Assembly (NCBI GenBank): GCA_030532125.1
Contig: JAUNLU010000002.1
Coordinates: forward strand, 241,907 to 305,906
Reading direction: 5' to 3'
DNA: 64,000 nucleotides
Source of the DNA: Trueperella sp.
GTDB lineage: Bacteria; Actinomycetota; Actinomycetes; Actinomycetales; Actinomycetaceae
The notes beneath the pieces are model-generated. The model saw only the letters and a program-made list of their open reading frames with translations, did no database searches and had not been told where the DNA came from. Made by a program: the position numbers and the translations under genes. This document shows positions 1 through 8,042 of this stretch, one piece after another. Positions within the stretch are counted from its first letter, which is position 1. Each line of letters begins with the position of its first letter.

Positions 1-819
1 ATACTCGTTCTTCGAGTTGAATCCGAGGGTCATCCAAGAAGTTTGCGAGCCTTCTTTTATGACAAAATTGGAATCGTTTTCAAATCGAGAAAGGGTGTCA
101 TCGTTGTAGGTAGTGAGGATATCGATCTCACCACTGGCAAGACCATTTGTAGCCGCAGTTTGATCTTTGTAGTAACGGAAAACCGCCTCGGAGTTTTTGG
201 CAGGCTCTCCCCAGTAATTCTCGTTACGCTCAAGCGTGATTGAAGTACCGGTGGCCCACTCTCCGATGGTGTAGGGACCAGTGCCATTTGATTCTTTGTT
301 GAGATCAACTGCGTTGTCCGAGGGCACGATCATGCCAGCATCCGTGGCAAGTGTGTCTAAAAACTTAGTATTGGGCTCACTAAGTGTCACCTTTACCGTG
401 TACTCATCAATTGCAGTAGCAGACTCGAAGGTTGCCATGAGCTTGTGATCCGGGTTTTTCGAATCCTCTGCAGCTGATGCCTCAAGAGTGGCGACAACGT
501 CTTCGGAGGTGAAATCAGAGCCGTCATGGAATTTCACACCTTGCTGCAGATCGAAAGTATAGGTCAGACCATCTTCAGAAATATCCCAGTCCTTGGCCAG
601 CTTAGGGGTTATTTCTCCGTTCTGGTCACGGAATGTCAATCCTTCGTAGACGTTGTCGATGACGAGCTGGTCGAGTGCCGCACCAGAGACGGTGGTCGGA
701 TCCAGTCCGGTTGGTTCCAAAATAAAACCGATATTTACGGAGGTATCGGTAACATTTGAGGAGCACGCGCCTAGCACGAGCACCGAAGTTAGGAGGATGC
801 TTGCTTTTAGAATGCGCAT
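1..819 (-). CDS. ABC transporter substrate-binding lipoprotein, peptide/nickel type (family 5), 3' end outside window
   Basis: Extracytoplasmic solute-binding protein of an ABC importer. 273 codons are visible and the C-terminal half runs off the left edge. The N-terminus is a lipoprotein signal: two charged residues, a hydrophobic stretch and a lipobox ending LGAC with the lipidation Cys at about residue 19. The mature part has features of the SBP_bac_5 family: a GLDPT segment, YEGLTF, the GVKFHDG-DFTSEDVV motif, and GTGPY followed by ERNENYWG. The ATG at 819 follows AGGAAAG, a good ribosome site. It is divergent from a GntR regulator, which may control it; permease and ATPase genes would be expected just outside the window. 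The ligand cannot be told from sequence; oligopeptides are the usual guess. Confidence 0.9.
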   Translation of the reverse strand, partial: MRILKASILLTSVLVLGACSSNVTDTSVNIGFILEPTGLDPTTVSGAALDQLVIDNVYEGLTFRDQNGEITPKLAKDWDISEDGLTYTFDLQQGVKFHDGSDFTSEDVVATLEASAAEDSKNPDHKLMATFESATAIDEYTVKVTLSEPNTKFLDTLATDAGMIVPSDNAVDLNKESNGTGPYTIGEWATGTSITLERNENYWGEPAKNSEAVFRYYKDQTAATNGLASGEIDILTTYNDDTLSRFENDSNFVIKEGSQTSWMTLGFNSKNEY

Positions 820-961
820 TATCTTTCCTTAGAATCCTTAGAATGATGAATAGCAGGTTCCAGCCGCGTATATTTTCAGCTAGACATCTATACATCTACG
901 CCGCAAACATTACGGTTAGGGAAACTGAATGGGTACATTGCGTGGCAAAGGGGTAAATATC
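820..961. promoter_or_regulatory. Divergent control region between the lipoprotein gene and the GntR gene
   Basis: This region must carry promoters for both directions. It contains a tandem repeat: ACATCTA at 884-890 and again at 892-898, an 8-base period, flanked by TAG and CG. GntR/HutC-type regulators often bind short AT-rich repeats next to their own promoter, so this is a candidate operator. That is inference only; the repeat is not a clean palindrome. Confidence 0.35.
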
Positions 962-1711
962 ATGGCAAACGGTTCACAACCGTTGTATCGCAGAATCGCG
1001 GATGAACTTCTTTCCGCAATAGAATCAGGAAAACTCATTAGTGGCAGCCAATTACCCACTGAACACGAACTGGCTCGCGAATTCGATGTGAACCGTCTCA
1101 CTGTTCGTCGCGCCATCTCTGAATTGCAACGTGTTGGCGCAGTAGAGATCCAACGTGGGCGTGGCACCTTCGTCTCCACGCCCCCGGATCTCATTGAAGT
1201 GGTAATGAATGTTGGCCACTCTGCACAGCGTTCCGACTCCATCCAGGAAACTCTAGCAAGTGGATCAACTTTTGATACGCGCGAGTACATTGCTTCCATC
1301 TATGCAGATCCTGAGCTTCCGATCGAATGCGATGAACTGACCCATGAGGTCATCCGTATCGATACTCGTATGATGCGTGGGCGCCAATTATGGATACTTA
1401 ACTCCTACTATATAGATGCGCGCTATTCAGACATTGCTCCGGCGGTTGATGAACACGGTTTTGTAATCCGGGCGTTGCGCAACCACTATGGCTTGTCTTT
1501 AGAGTATCGGTGGCGGGCTTTTTCTGCCGAAGCGGCCAATTTTGAAGATGCAGCACAATTCGGAGTTGCTACCGGCACACCATTGCTTGTTCGCGATGGT
1601 GTGACTGCACTACGTGGTGGCGAACCATTATTTTATGTGCGTCGCCGTCTCCTTGGAGAGCGTGCAAAGTTCGTACTTCATTACACGCGCGAAGCCGAAG
1701 ATCTTTCATAA
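962..1711 (+). CDS. GntR-family transcriptional regulator, HutC/PhnF type with UTRA domain
   Basis: DNA-binding repressor with a ligand-sensing domain. An N-terminal winged helix-turn-helix (about residues 5-70) has the GntR signature LYRRIADELLSAI, LPTEHELAREF and VNRLTVRRAI, ending in GRGTFV. The C-terminal UTRA effector domain (about 90-245) is of the HutC/PhnF subfamily. An upstream in-frame ATG exists at 929, but the ATG at 962 is preceded by AAAGGGG at proper spacing and gives the usual N-terminus, so 962 is preferred (249 aa). It is divergent from the substrate-binding lipoprotein gene, suggesting local control of that importer by a small effector. It ends convergently 20 bases from the SMR genes. 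Confidence 0.9.
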   Translation: MANGSQPLYRRIADELLSAIESGKLISGSQLPTEHELAREFDVNRLTVRRAISELQRVGAVEIQRGRGTFVSTPPDLIEVVMNVGHSAQRSDSIQETLASGSTFDTREYIASIYADPELPIECDELTHEVIRIDTRMMRGRQLWILNSYYIDARYSDIAPAVDEHGFVIRALRNHYGLSLEYRWRAFSAEAANFEDAAQFGVATGTPLLVRDGVTALRGGEPLFYVRRRLLGERAKFVLHYTREAEDLS

Positions 1712-1731
1712 CAGCGCTGTTTGCTGACTAC

Positions 1732-2082
1732 CTAAGTTTTTGACGCCGGGGTATCTTCTGCTCGGTTGCTAGGCGCAAGTTTTAGCCCTACTACGCAGCC
1801 GATTATTCCGAGCAATAGTAAAATCTTGACAACCGAAACGCTTTCATTACCAGTGAGCATTGCATAAGTTACGGTGAGTGCTGATCCGATAGCAGTCCAC
1901 ACCGCATAGGCTGTGCCCACGGAGATTTCTCGCATCGCCCAGCTCAGCCCGGTGACTGAAATTATGGTAGCGATCAGAAATATGATGATGGGAAGTGGGT
2001 CGTGCCAGCCCGAGAACTGACCGAGCGCGGTTGCCCACACTGCCTCAAAGACGGCGGATATCACCAAAATTAGCCACGACAT
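1732..2082 (-). CDS. SMR-family efflux subunit, second of a pair
   Basis: Small multidrug resistance family membrane protein of 116 aa with four predicted transmembrane helices. The intramembrane Glu (SAVFEAVWA, TM1) needed for proton-coupled export is present, as are the WAMREISVGTAYAVWT and GLKLAP motifs. Its ATG overlaps the stop of the upstream SMR gene in an ATGA, so the two are translated together and probably form a heterodimer, as in paired SMR systems. The longer in-frame reading upstream (to 2256) lies inside the partner gene and is not used. Substrate candidates are guanidinium (Gdx/SugE clade) or quaternary amines; the sequence does not decide. Confidence 0.88.
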   Translation of the reverse strand: MSWLILVISAVFEAVWATALGQFSGWHDPLPIIIFLIATIISVTGLSWAMREISVGTAYAVWTAIGSALTVTYAMLTGNESVSVVKILLLLGIIGCVVGLKLAPSNRAEDTPASKT

Positions 2083-2396
2083 CAGCTCACCACCCGCAGT
2101 CCTACTACACAAGAAACCAATCCCACTAGCAGCGCTAGCCGTAACACAGTAGCTTTTTCTTTGCCGCGAAGAATGGCAAAGACGACGGTTAAGCAGGTAC
2201 CCACAGCTGTCCATACCGCATAAGAGGTGCCTGTGGGCAGACTCTGCATTGCCCACCCCAAACCGGCAATTGACAGCACATAGGAAATTCCGAAAATCGC
2301 GATTGGTACCGGGTGCTTCCGATCTGCAACAGTATCCAATGCTAATGCCCAGCTAGCTTCAAATGCGCCTGCGACAACTAGTACGACCCACGCCAT
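2082..2396 (-). CDS. SMR-family efflux subunit, first of a pair (SugE/Gdx-like)
   Basis: Four-helix small multidrug resistance protein of 104 aa. The start VVAGAFEASWA, the GWAMQSLPTGTSYAVWT segment and the ending VGLRV resemble the SugE/Gdx branch, whose characterised members export guanidinium. The membrane Glu of TM1 is present. The start codon has a strong GGAGGAAA site upstream. It is followed by a second SMR gene with a 4-base overlap, so a heteromeric pump is likely. Gdx genes are often preceded by a guanidine riboswitch, but only the terminator hairpin of the gene upstream is visible in the 130-base leader. Assignment to SMR is firm; substrate is inference. Confidence 0.88.
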   Translation of the reverse strand: MAWVVLVVAGAFEASWALALDTVADRKHPVPIAIFGISYVLSIAGLGWAMQSLPTGTSYAVWTAVGTCLTVVFAILRGKEKATVLRLALLVGLVSCVVGLRVVS

Positions 2397-2476
2397 GTAT
2401 TTCCTCCGTGCTGCTATATGTACATTTTGCTTGGCTATTTCGTAAGGCTCAGCATCCAGCCATTAGCCAAATATAA

Positions 2477-2509
2477 GTGTGCCCGGTCGGAAATTCCGAC
2501 CGGGCACAC
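2477..2509 (-). terminator. Rho-independent terminator after the aldolase gene
   Basis: A perfect 14-bp stem (GTGTGCCCGGTCGG and its complement) with a 5-base loop. On the minus strand it is followed by a T-rich run (TTATATTT). It separates the aminotransferase-aldolase operon from the SMR pair. Confidence 0.85.
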
Positions 2510-2525
2510 GCTAGATTAGTGCAGT

Positions 2526-3551
2526 CTAGCTAGCCTGCTTGGAGTACTTCCGCCGGTATATCTGGTTCATCAGTACTCGTTCCAGATACTTAATCGGCTT
2601 GGCTTTATGTGCCCGACCGTACCGAGCTGCCCGCGCGTTCTTTTCCAGAACGATCCGGGTAGCCTGGGCGTCAGACATTGTGCCACCCAGGCAGTAAGCC
2701 ACCTTATTGGTCAATACCGCATTGTGCTTGGTGGTGCTATCAGCACGCACCCCAGCTAGCTGAGCGAAATCGTCCAAATAAGGTTGCAACTCGCCACCCA
2801 AGAAATCGCGGATTTCTGGGTCGAGGCAGGTGACCACAGCATTTACATCAGGCCGTTCCGCGTAGATACGCTGGTGGTTCACTCGAGTTGCCGAACTGGG
2901 CTCAACCTCTTCCCCAGCGTCATTAACCCACTGCCCATCGCGCGTGGAATGTACCGCTTCGCCGGGCAATGGCAATAGCTGGTACAGCCGATCCCGGTAC
3001 AGTTCTTCACAGATCTGCTCCAAGGCATTGCCGAGCCGGCGCGCTTCTTCGCCACTTTCCGCCCACATGATTGCCCCATGAGCTTTGAGTAGCATGACGC
3101 GCACGCCATACTCTTGCAGTGCCTTTTCCACATTCCGGTGCAGGGTTTTAGTCGAAGGCAGACCGTAGTCAGCAATCGGAATGACATCCTGCCCCAGAAG
3201 TTCAGCTTGTGCTGCGTTCAGCTTGATTGCTGGAGCAGTGTCCAGCGACAAGGCAGAAGCATAAGCCTGGTGGGTGTGGACTACACACTGCGCAGTCGGA
3301 AAATCTCGATACACCAGAGCGTGCATGGGGTGTTCCGATGACGGCTTGTAAGGTCCGGTCCATTCCCCAGCGTAGTCAACTAGGCTCAGATCTTCCGGCA
3401 GCATGGTTTCGTAACGGCGCCCCGATGGCGTAATTACGAATTTATCTCCGGGCACCCGCCGGGACATATTTCCCCAGGTACGTACTACTAGCCCGTCTTC
3501 GAGTAGCTGCTGTGACAGCTCTACTAGTTCAGATCGAATGGCTTGCTCCAT
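2526..3551 (-). CDS. Class II aldolase/adducin family protein with a second degenerate aldolase domain
   Basis: The N-terminal domain (about residues 1-215) is a zinc-dependent class II aldolase like L-fuculose-phosphate aldolase: GNMSRR, ITPSG, the catalytic Glu in SSEHPMH, the zinc ligands in HTHQAY and the third His in KAHGAIMW. Such enzymes cleave phosphorylated sugars or hydroxy-acids into two- and three-carbon pieces. Residues 225-325 repeat the fold's landmarks (YAERPDVNAVV, then HNAVL and LGGTMSDAQATRIVLEKNARAA) but lack the zinc His residues, so this looks like a decayed second domain. The gene overlaps the upstream aminotransferase stop by one base (TAATG), so the two form an operon. 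The substrate is unknown; the divergent FGGY kinase could supply a phosphorylated one. Confidence 0.88.
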   Translation of the reverse strand: MEQAIRSELVELSQQLLEDGLVVRTWGNMSRRVPGDKFVITPSGRRYETMLPEDLSLVDYAGEWTGPYKPSSEHPMHALVYRDFPTAQCVVHTHQAYASALSLDTAPAIKLNAAQAELLGQDVIPIADYGLPSTKTLHRNVEKALQEYGVRVMLLKAHGAIMWAESGEEARRLGNALEQICEELYRDRLYQLLPLPGEAVHSTRDGQWVNDAGEEVEPSSATRVNHQRIYAERPDVNAVVTCLDPEIRDFLGGELQPYLDDFAQLAGVRADSTTKHNAVLTNKVAYCLGGTMSDAQATRIVLEKNARAARYGRAHKAKPIKYLERVLMNQIYRRKYSKQAS

Positions 3552-5002
3552 TAGATCTGACCCACATTCTGGAAGACTCGATCAAACCGAACCAAAGCCT
3601 CTTTAATCGAGTCTTCGTCGTAGTGGGCAGAGGTGTAGAGCCGGGAGCCAGCCAAGGTAACCAGGCCCTCAGCCATGTAAGCCGCACCCATGTGCTCCAT
3701 TTCCTTCTTGCGTACCGAAGTTTCGTTAATGACGCCCGGGATGGTCCACGGCTTATTCCAGTTAATCGAGAAGTGCATGGTGCCGACCGTCTCCAGGTGG
3801 CATACCGAGCCCTGGTTGAATGCCACGAACGGCAGATCGTACTTCTTGATTAGGTCGCGCAGACCGTCGGTGAGCAGATCGCCCATCTTATTGGCCTTGT
3901 CGCAAGCGCCGGTTTCGGCAATCTCTTTAATGGTGTAGTAGCCAGCGAGCGAAGACAGCGGGTTAGCCGCAAGCGTGCCGCCCACCAGTGCCTTCTTAAC
4001 CTTGCCGCCCTGGATGCCCGCGCCCAGGTACTTCATGTATTCCTTACGGCCACCGAGACCGCCAGCTGGGTAACCGCCGCCGATTACCTTGCCGAAGATG
4101 GTCAGATCTGGGGTGACGCCGTAGTAGCCCTGTGCGCCGTGTTCAGAGATACGGAACCCGGTTACGACTTCGTCGAAGATCAGCAGCGCGCCATACTTAT
4201 TGGCGAGCTCTCGAGTGCCTTCGATGAATTCATCGCTCAGCGGGCGGGTACCCGATTCTGGGCCGATTGGTTCGATCATGATAGCGGCAGTTCCGCCAGT
4301 GAGCTTCTTGCGCTTCAGCTTGCGCTCCAGATCTTCCAGATCATTCGGGAAGAATTCATCAGTGAACAAGAAGTTATTCAGCGGTACCCCATTGGCCTGC
4401 GTGAACTTCGAGCCCGGAACGCGGATGCCGTATGCCAGCTGATCCGACCAGCCGTGGTAGGCACCGCCCATCTTCAACACGTGTTTGTGCCCAGTTGCCA
4501 GGCGTGCCACCCGAATAGCGGCCATACAAGATTCCGTACCGGAGCCCAGAGAGCGGAGCATATCTACCGAAGGAATCAGTTCCGAAACTAGCTTGGCCAG
4601 TTTCATTTCGTATTCGTGGAACAAGCCAGTTACTGGACCGCAAGTGTTAAGCAGTTCGATTACCTTTTCGCGCACTGATTCCGGGTTAGAGCCCAGCACA
4701 GTTGGGCCACCAGCCTGGAGGAAGTCGAAGTATTCGTTACCGTCCAAGTCAGTTAGCGTGTGGCCGGAAGCTTTAGTGAATACCAGCGGGAATGGGTAGT
4801 TGAAAGCCAGATTGTGTTGCACCCCGCCAGGAATGTAATCCATGGCCTCATGGATCATTTCTTTGGATTTCGAGCACTTTTGCTCGTAGTATTCTTCCTC
4901 ATAGCGCGCTAGAACATCCGGTTTCACGGAGTAAATCGGCTGTGAGATGAGTCGATCAAGGTCGCGTACAATGTTGTCGACGCCTTGGCGATTTAATTTC
5001 AT
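3551..5002 (-). CDS. Class III PLP-dependent aminotransferase, glutamate-1-semialdehyde aminomutase-like
   Basis: Cytosolic fold-type I PLP enzyme of about 483 aa related to HemL. Visible features are YIPGGVQHN near the start, SGTESCMAAIRVAR (phosphate binding), AYHGWSDQ, the PLP Asp in IFDEVVTGFR, and the Schiff-base Lys in FGKVIGGGYPAGG. A real HemL is shorter, about 430 aa, and lies with haem genes; here the neighbours are an aldolase, an FGGY kinase and a TetR regulator. A role in amino-sugar or amino-polyol metabolism is therefore more likely than haem synthesis. The ATG at 5002 has GGGGGT just upstream and is preferred over the ATG at 5014. Divergent from tetR. The substrate is not known. 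Confidence 0.85.
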   Translation of the reverse strand: MKLNRQGVDNIVRDLDRLISQPIYSVKPDVLARYEEEYYEQKCSKSKEMIHEAMDYIPGGVQHNLAFNYPFPLVFTKASGHTLTDLDGNEYFDFLQAGGPTVLGSNPESVREKVIELLNTCGPVTGLFHEYEMKLAKLVSELIPSVDMLRSLGSGTESCMAAIRVARLATGHKHVLKMGGAYHGWSDQLAYGIRVPGSKFTQANGVPLNNFLFTDEFFPNDLEDLERKLKRKKLTGGTAAIMIEPIGPESGTRPLSDEFIEGTRELANKYGALLIFDEVVTGFRISEHGAQGYYGVTPDLTIFGKVIGGGYPAGGLGGRKEYMKYLGAGIQGGKVKKALVGGTLAANPLSSLAGYYTIKEIAETGACDKANKMGDLLTDGLRDLIKKYDLPFVAFNQGSVCHLETVGTMHFSINWNKPWTIPGVINETSVRKKEMEHMGAAYMAEGLVTLAGSRLYTSAHYDEDSIKEALVRFDRVFQNVGQI

Positions 5003-5129
5003 ATTGACCCCCATTGGACAAATTGAGCACTGACTCAGAATAATTGTAAGTCATATTTGACGTAATTACCGAAAATCGTCAGAAAACGTGATTAAATTGT
5101 ATGAGTCATGGCTCACCAAAGGAGGTGCT
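5003..5129. promoter_or_regulatory. Divergent operator/promoter region between the aminotransferase and TetR operons
   Basis: The region contains two spaced inverted repeats, TGACT (5031-5035) with AGTCA (5049-5053), and TGACG (5058-5062) with CGTCA (5077-5081). An imperfect palindrome TGAGTCATGGCTCA lies at 5102-5115 just before the tetR ribosome site. TetR proteins usually bind palindromes in such divergent regions. Which element is used cannot be told. Confidence 0.4.
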
Positions 5130-5855
5130 ATGCCGACGCAGATAAACGAAGACGTTTTCGTCGCAGAGGCAAAAGAAAAAGCTGCTGGTTTCACTAGCTT
5201 CATGCAGATAGTTGATTCCAAGTGGTGTACTGAGCAGTTTCGTAACTTATCTGAGCAAAAGGCGCTCCGAATTTTAGAATCCGCTGCTGCCGAATTTGCT
5301 AACCATGGCTACGAACATGCAAACACCAACCGAGTAGCTGAAAACGCTGGCATATCCGTAGGTTCCCTTTTCAACTACTTCCCCACTAAGGAAAACTTAT
5401 TTCGCCACATCGTCTACACCGGTTCTACCCTGATTATGGGGCAGATGAAGTCGGTTATCGACGGCGATAAATCTATCTGGCAACGCCTTGAAGACCTGCT
5501 GTGGCGCGTAGTGGAATCCTCCCAAGCCATGCCACAATTAGTGCAGCTTTACCACGAAGTTACCTCCACGGGTAACCGCGCCATGGTAGCGCCAGTAGCC
5601 ACCGATCTTGAGGGATACACGGCTAACTCGTATAAGCAACTAATAATTGCGGCTCAGCAATCTGGCGAAGTGCGCGCCGAATTAGATCCAACTCTTACCG
5701 CGTTCCTAATCGACAATATTATTATTACTTTGCAGTACTCACTGGCCTGTGATTACTACATGATGAGGTTGGATCTATATAACAGCGAAGTTACCAACGA
5801 ACAGCTAGTAGCTGATTCTCTGTCATTTATAAAAAACGCCATAGGAGCAGAATAA
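5130..5855 (+). CDS. TetR/AcrR-family transcriptional regulator
   Basis: Ligand-responsive repressor of about 241 aa. A 45-residue leader precedes the HTH, which reads ALRILESAAAEFANHGY, then ISVGSLFNYFPTKENLF, the classical TetR recognition-helix region; the C-terminal two thirds is the helical ligand and dimerisation domain. The ATG at 5130 has a near-perfect AAAGGAGGTG site; an upstream ATG at 5088 has none. It overlaps the FGGY kinase gene by one base (TAATG), so it is co-transcribed with kinase and gtrA, and it is divergent from the aminotransferase-aldolase operon. It is the likely regulator of the whole locus. Confidence 0.9.
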   Translation: MPTQINEDVFVAEAKEKAAGFTSFMQIVDSKWCTEQFRNLSEQKALRILESAAAEFANHGYEHANTNRVAENAGISVGSLFNYFPTKENLFRHIVYTGSTLIMGQMKSVIDGDKSIWQRLEDLLWRVVESSQAMPQLVQLYHEVTSTGNRAMVAPVATDLEGYTANSYKQLIIAAQQSGEVRAELDPTLTAFLIDNIIITLQYSLACDYYMMRLDLYNSEVTNEQLVADSLSFIKNAIGAE

Positions 5856-7465
5856 TGATAGTTCTAACGTATGACATCGGCACTACCGGGGTAAAAACTG
5901 GCATTTTTGATGTCAACTCCGAAGGTGTTTTCCCGATTTCCTCCAAGAAAGCGGAATACCACATTCACGTCCGGGAAGACGGCGGAGTGGAACAGGAACC
6001 CGATGAGTGGTGGGAAGCTATGGCTAAGACCACCAAGGAGATCCTGGCAGAGAAACCGGAACTGCGCGAGCAAATTGCCGGTATCACGTTCTGTGCCCAA
6101 CAGCAATCCTGCGTGCTGGTAGATGAAGATGCCAAACCGGTTTACCCGTCAATGAGCTATATGGATCAGCGCGGCGGGGAACAAATGCAGAAGATAGTCG
6201 GGCAAGCTCCGCGAATCGCCGGATTCAATATCCCCAAGTTGCTCACTTCGTTGAAACATACTGGCGCCGCAGCCGCATCAGTAAAAGATCCGGTGTGGAA
6301 ATACCACTGGGTGCGGGAAAACCGCCCGGCGGCATTCGCCCGTGCCTATAAATGGCTGGACGTTAAAGAAGCACTAATTGCGCGGATGACCCACCAATTT
6401 GTGATGAGTGAGGACTCCGCATTTGCCACTTTGCTTTATGACATCCATTCAGAGGAAATGAAGTTCTCTGAGCCAGTGATGAAGCTGCTGAAAGTAAATC
6501 CAGATCATATGCCGCAGATTGTGTCCTGCACCGATATCGTGGGTCCACTGCTACCCGAGCCGGCTGCCGATCTAGGACTCCCCGAGGGCATCCCGGTTAT
6601 TGCCGGCGGCGGCGACGCCTCGCTGATCGGTTTGGGATCCGGTTCAGTCGGTCTCAATGAAACGCATATTTACGTGGGCACCTCAGGCTGGGTGGGCACC
6701 ATGATTGATAAGCCTACTGTGGATTTGACTGCCATGATTGCTGGAGTGGTCTCCCCCATTCACGGTCGATACAACTACTTTGCCGAGCTAGAAACTGCTG
6801 GCAAATGTATCGAATGGTGCAAGGACCACCTGGCTGAAGACGAAATCAACATGTACTTGAATCATCAGCATGTGTCATCTGACGACGTAGAGTCCCAGTA
6901 CAAGTCGCTCTATGATTACTTGTCTGATGTTATGGAAGATGCTGCCCCGGGATCGGGTGGAGTTATTTTCACCCCATGGCTGCACGGCAACCGCTGCCCA
7001 TTTGAAGATCCGAACGCTCGGGCAATGTTCTTCAATATTTCCTTGAACACCGGCAAGACGGAGTTGCTCCGTGCGGTGGTGGAAGGTGTTTGCTACCACT
7101 TGCGCTGGTTCATAGAAACGCAGGAAAAGAAGGTAAAGACTTCTGAACGAGTGCGTTTCGTTGGTGGCGGGGCAATCTCCCCCGTCACTGCCCAAATACT
7201 TGCGGATATTTTGGATAGAACTGTTGAGGTGGTGGAAAACCCACAGGATACCGGTGCCGTTGGCGCGGCACTCTTGGTAGCCACTGGCCTGGGCGAGATA
7301 TCTGATTTAACCGCAGCCGGGCGCATGGTGAAGGTAAAAGACGTCTTCACTCCACGACCGGAGAACCGCAAAGTATATGACCACATGTACGAGGCGTTTA
7401 AAGAATTACACCCAGCGAATAAAAAGATTTTCGCCAAATTGAATGGAATGTCATGGCAAAAATAA
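5855..7465 (+). CDS. FGGY-family carbohydrate kinase, xylulokinase-like
   Basis: ATP-dependent sugar kinase of 536 aa with actin-like fold. The N-terminal nucleotide-binding motif is TYDIGTTGVKTGIFD; the catalytic Asp lies in AGGGDASLIGLGSG at about residue 250; FTPWLHGNRCPFEDPNARAMF and VRFVGGGAISPVTAQILADI are typical of the xylulokinase branch. It lies in a tetR-kinase-gtrA operon facing the aminotransferase-aldolase pair. A plausible scheme is phosphorylation of a sugar or polyol by this kinase followed by cleavage by the aldolase, but the substrate cannot be deduced. Its 3' end overlaps the next gene by 13 bases. Confidence 0.88.
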   Translation: MIVLTYDIGTTGVKTGIFDVNSEGVFPISSKKAEYHIHVREDGGVEQEPDEWWEAMAKTTKEILAEKPELREQIAGITFCAQQQSCVLVDEDAKPVYPSMSYMDQRGGEQMQKIVGQAPRIAGFNIPKLLTSLKHTGAAAASVKDPVWKYHWVRENRPAAFARAYKWLDVKEALIARMTHQFVMSEDSAFATLLYDIHSEEMKFSEPVMKLLKVNPDHMPQIVSCTDIVGPLLPEPAADLGLPEGIPVIAGGGDASLIGLGSGSVGLNETHIYVGTSGWVGTMIDKPTVDLTAMIAGVVSPIHGRYNYFAELETAGKCIEWCKDHLAEDEINMYLNHQHVSSDDVESQYKSLYDYLSDVMEDAAPGSGGVIFTPWLHGNRCPFEDPNARAMFFNISLNTGKTELLRAVVEGVCYHLRWFIETQEKKVKTSERVRFVGGGAISPVTAQILADILDRTVEVVENPQDTGAVGAALLVATGLGEISDLTAAGRMVKVKDVFTPRPENRKVYDHMYEAFKELHPANKKIFAKLNGMSWQK

Positions 7466-7905
7466 AACTGACTGAAACTCAGCTACAGGCAGTGAAGTTC
7501 ACCCTGCTCTCCGGCACTGCTGCAGTAGTAGAAGCGGGCAGCTACGCCCTCTTCCTTGCCCTAGATTTGATGCCAGTGTCGTGGGCACAGGCAATATCGG
7601 TAGCGCTATCCGTGTTGTGGAACTTTACGCTAAACCGTAAGTTCACCTTTAAATCCACCGGAAACGTACCATTTGCCATGCTATTGGTATCGCTGTTCTA
7701 CGTAGCATACATCCCGATTTCTTCGGTACTAGCTGGACTTATGGATGACGCTGGTATGCACCCAGCAGTAATTAAAATCATCTGGCTGCTGATCAACTTC
7801 GTTGGCGAATTCATTTGGTGGAAATACGTAGTATTCGGAATCGGCGAACGCTGGCTAGATTCCATCACCAAACGTAAAGCCGCTAAGAATGAAGCTGAAA
7901 AATAG
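7453..7905 (+). CDS. GtrA-like four-helix membrane protein
   Basis: Small integral membrane protein of 150 aa with four predicted transmembrane segments. It has the GtrA-family landmarks: a charged N-terminus, VKFTLLSGTAAVVEAGSYALFL, then SVLWNFTLNRKFTFKS, and a last helix reading LINFVGEFIWWKYVVFG. GtrA-type proteins are thought to flip prenyl-linked sugars, or otherwise assist polysaccharide assembly. The gene starts inside the kinase gene (13-base overlap) and is the last gene of the tetR operon. A link between a GtrA protein and a sugar-catabolic set is unusual, so it could instead act in sugar transport; that is speculation. Confidence 0.82.
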   Translation: MAKIKLTETQLQAVKFTLLSGTAAVVEAGSYALFLALDLMPVSWAQAISVALSVLWNFTLNRKFTFKSTGNVPFAMLLVSLFYVAYIPISSVLAGLMDDAGMHPAVIKIIWLLINFVGEFIWWKYVVFGIGERWLDSITKRKAAKNEAEK

Positions 7906-7940
7906 TTATTCCGCAATGAAGCGAACTAGTAACTAAAAAT

Positions 7941-7973
7941 ATTTTCCCCGGTAGTTTTACTGCCGGGGAAAAT
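7941..7973. terminator. Bidirectional terminator between gtrA-like and der
   Basis: An 11-bp stem ATTTTCCCCGG / CCGGGGAAAAT with a loop of about 11 bases; A/T runs at both ends provide a T tail on each strand. It lies between two convergent genes and can serve both. Confidence 0.85.
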
Positions 7974-8042
7974 TATGTTTGTGACAGCCATGCCGTTATT
8001 GACTTGCCGCGCAATAGTGGCGGAGACTATCTCACCCCGGGG

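Noticed and set aside
2397..2476. Guanidine riboswitch upstream of the SMR genes
   Set aside because: No paired ACGR hairpin loops or ykkC-like core were seen; the only strong structure is the terminator of the preceding operon.
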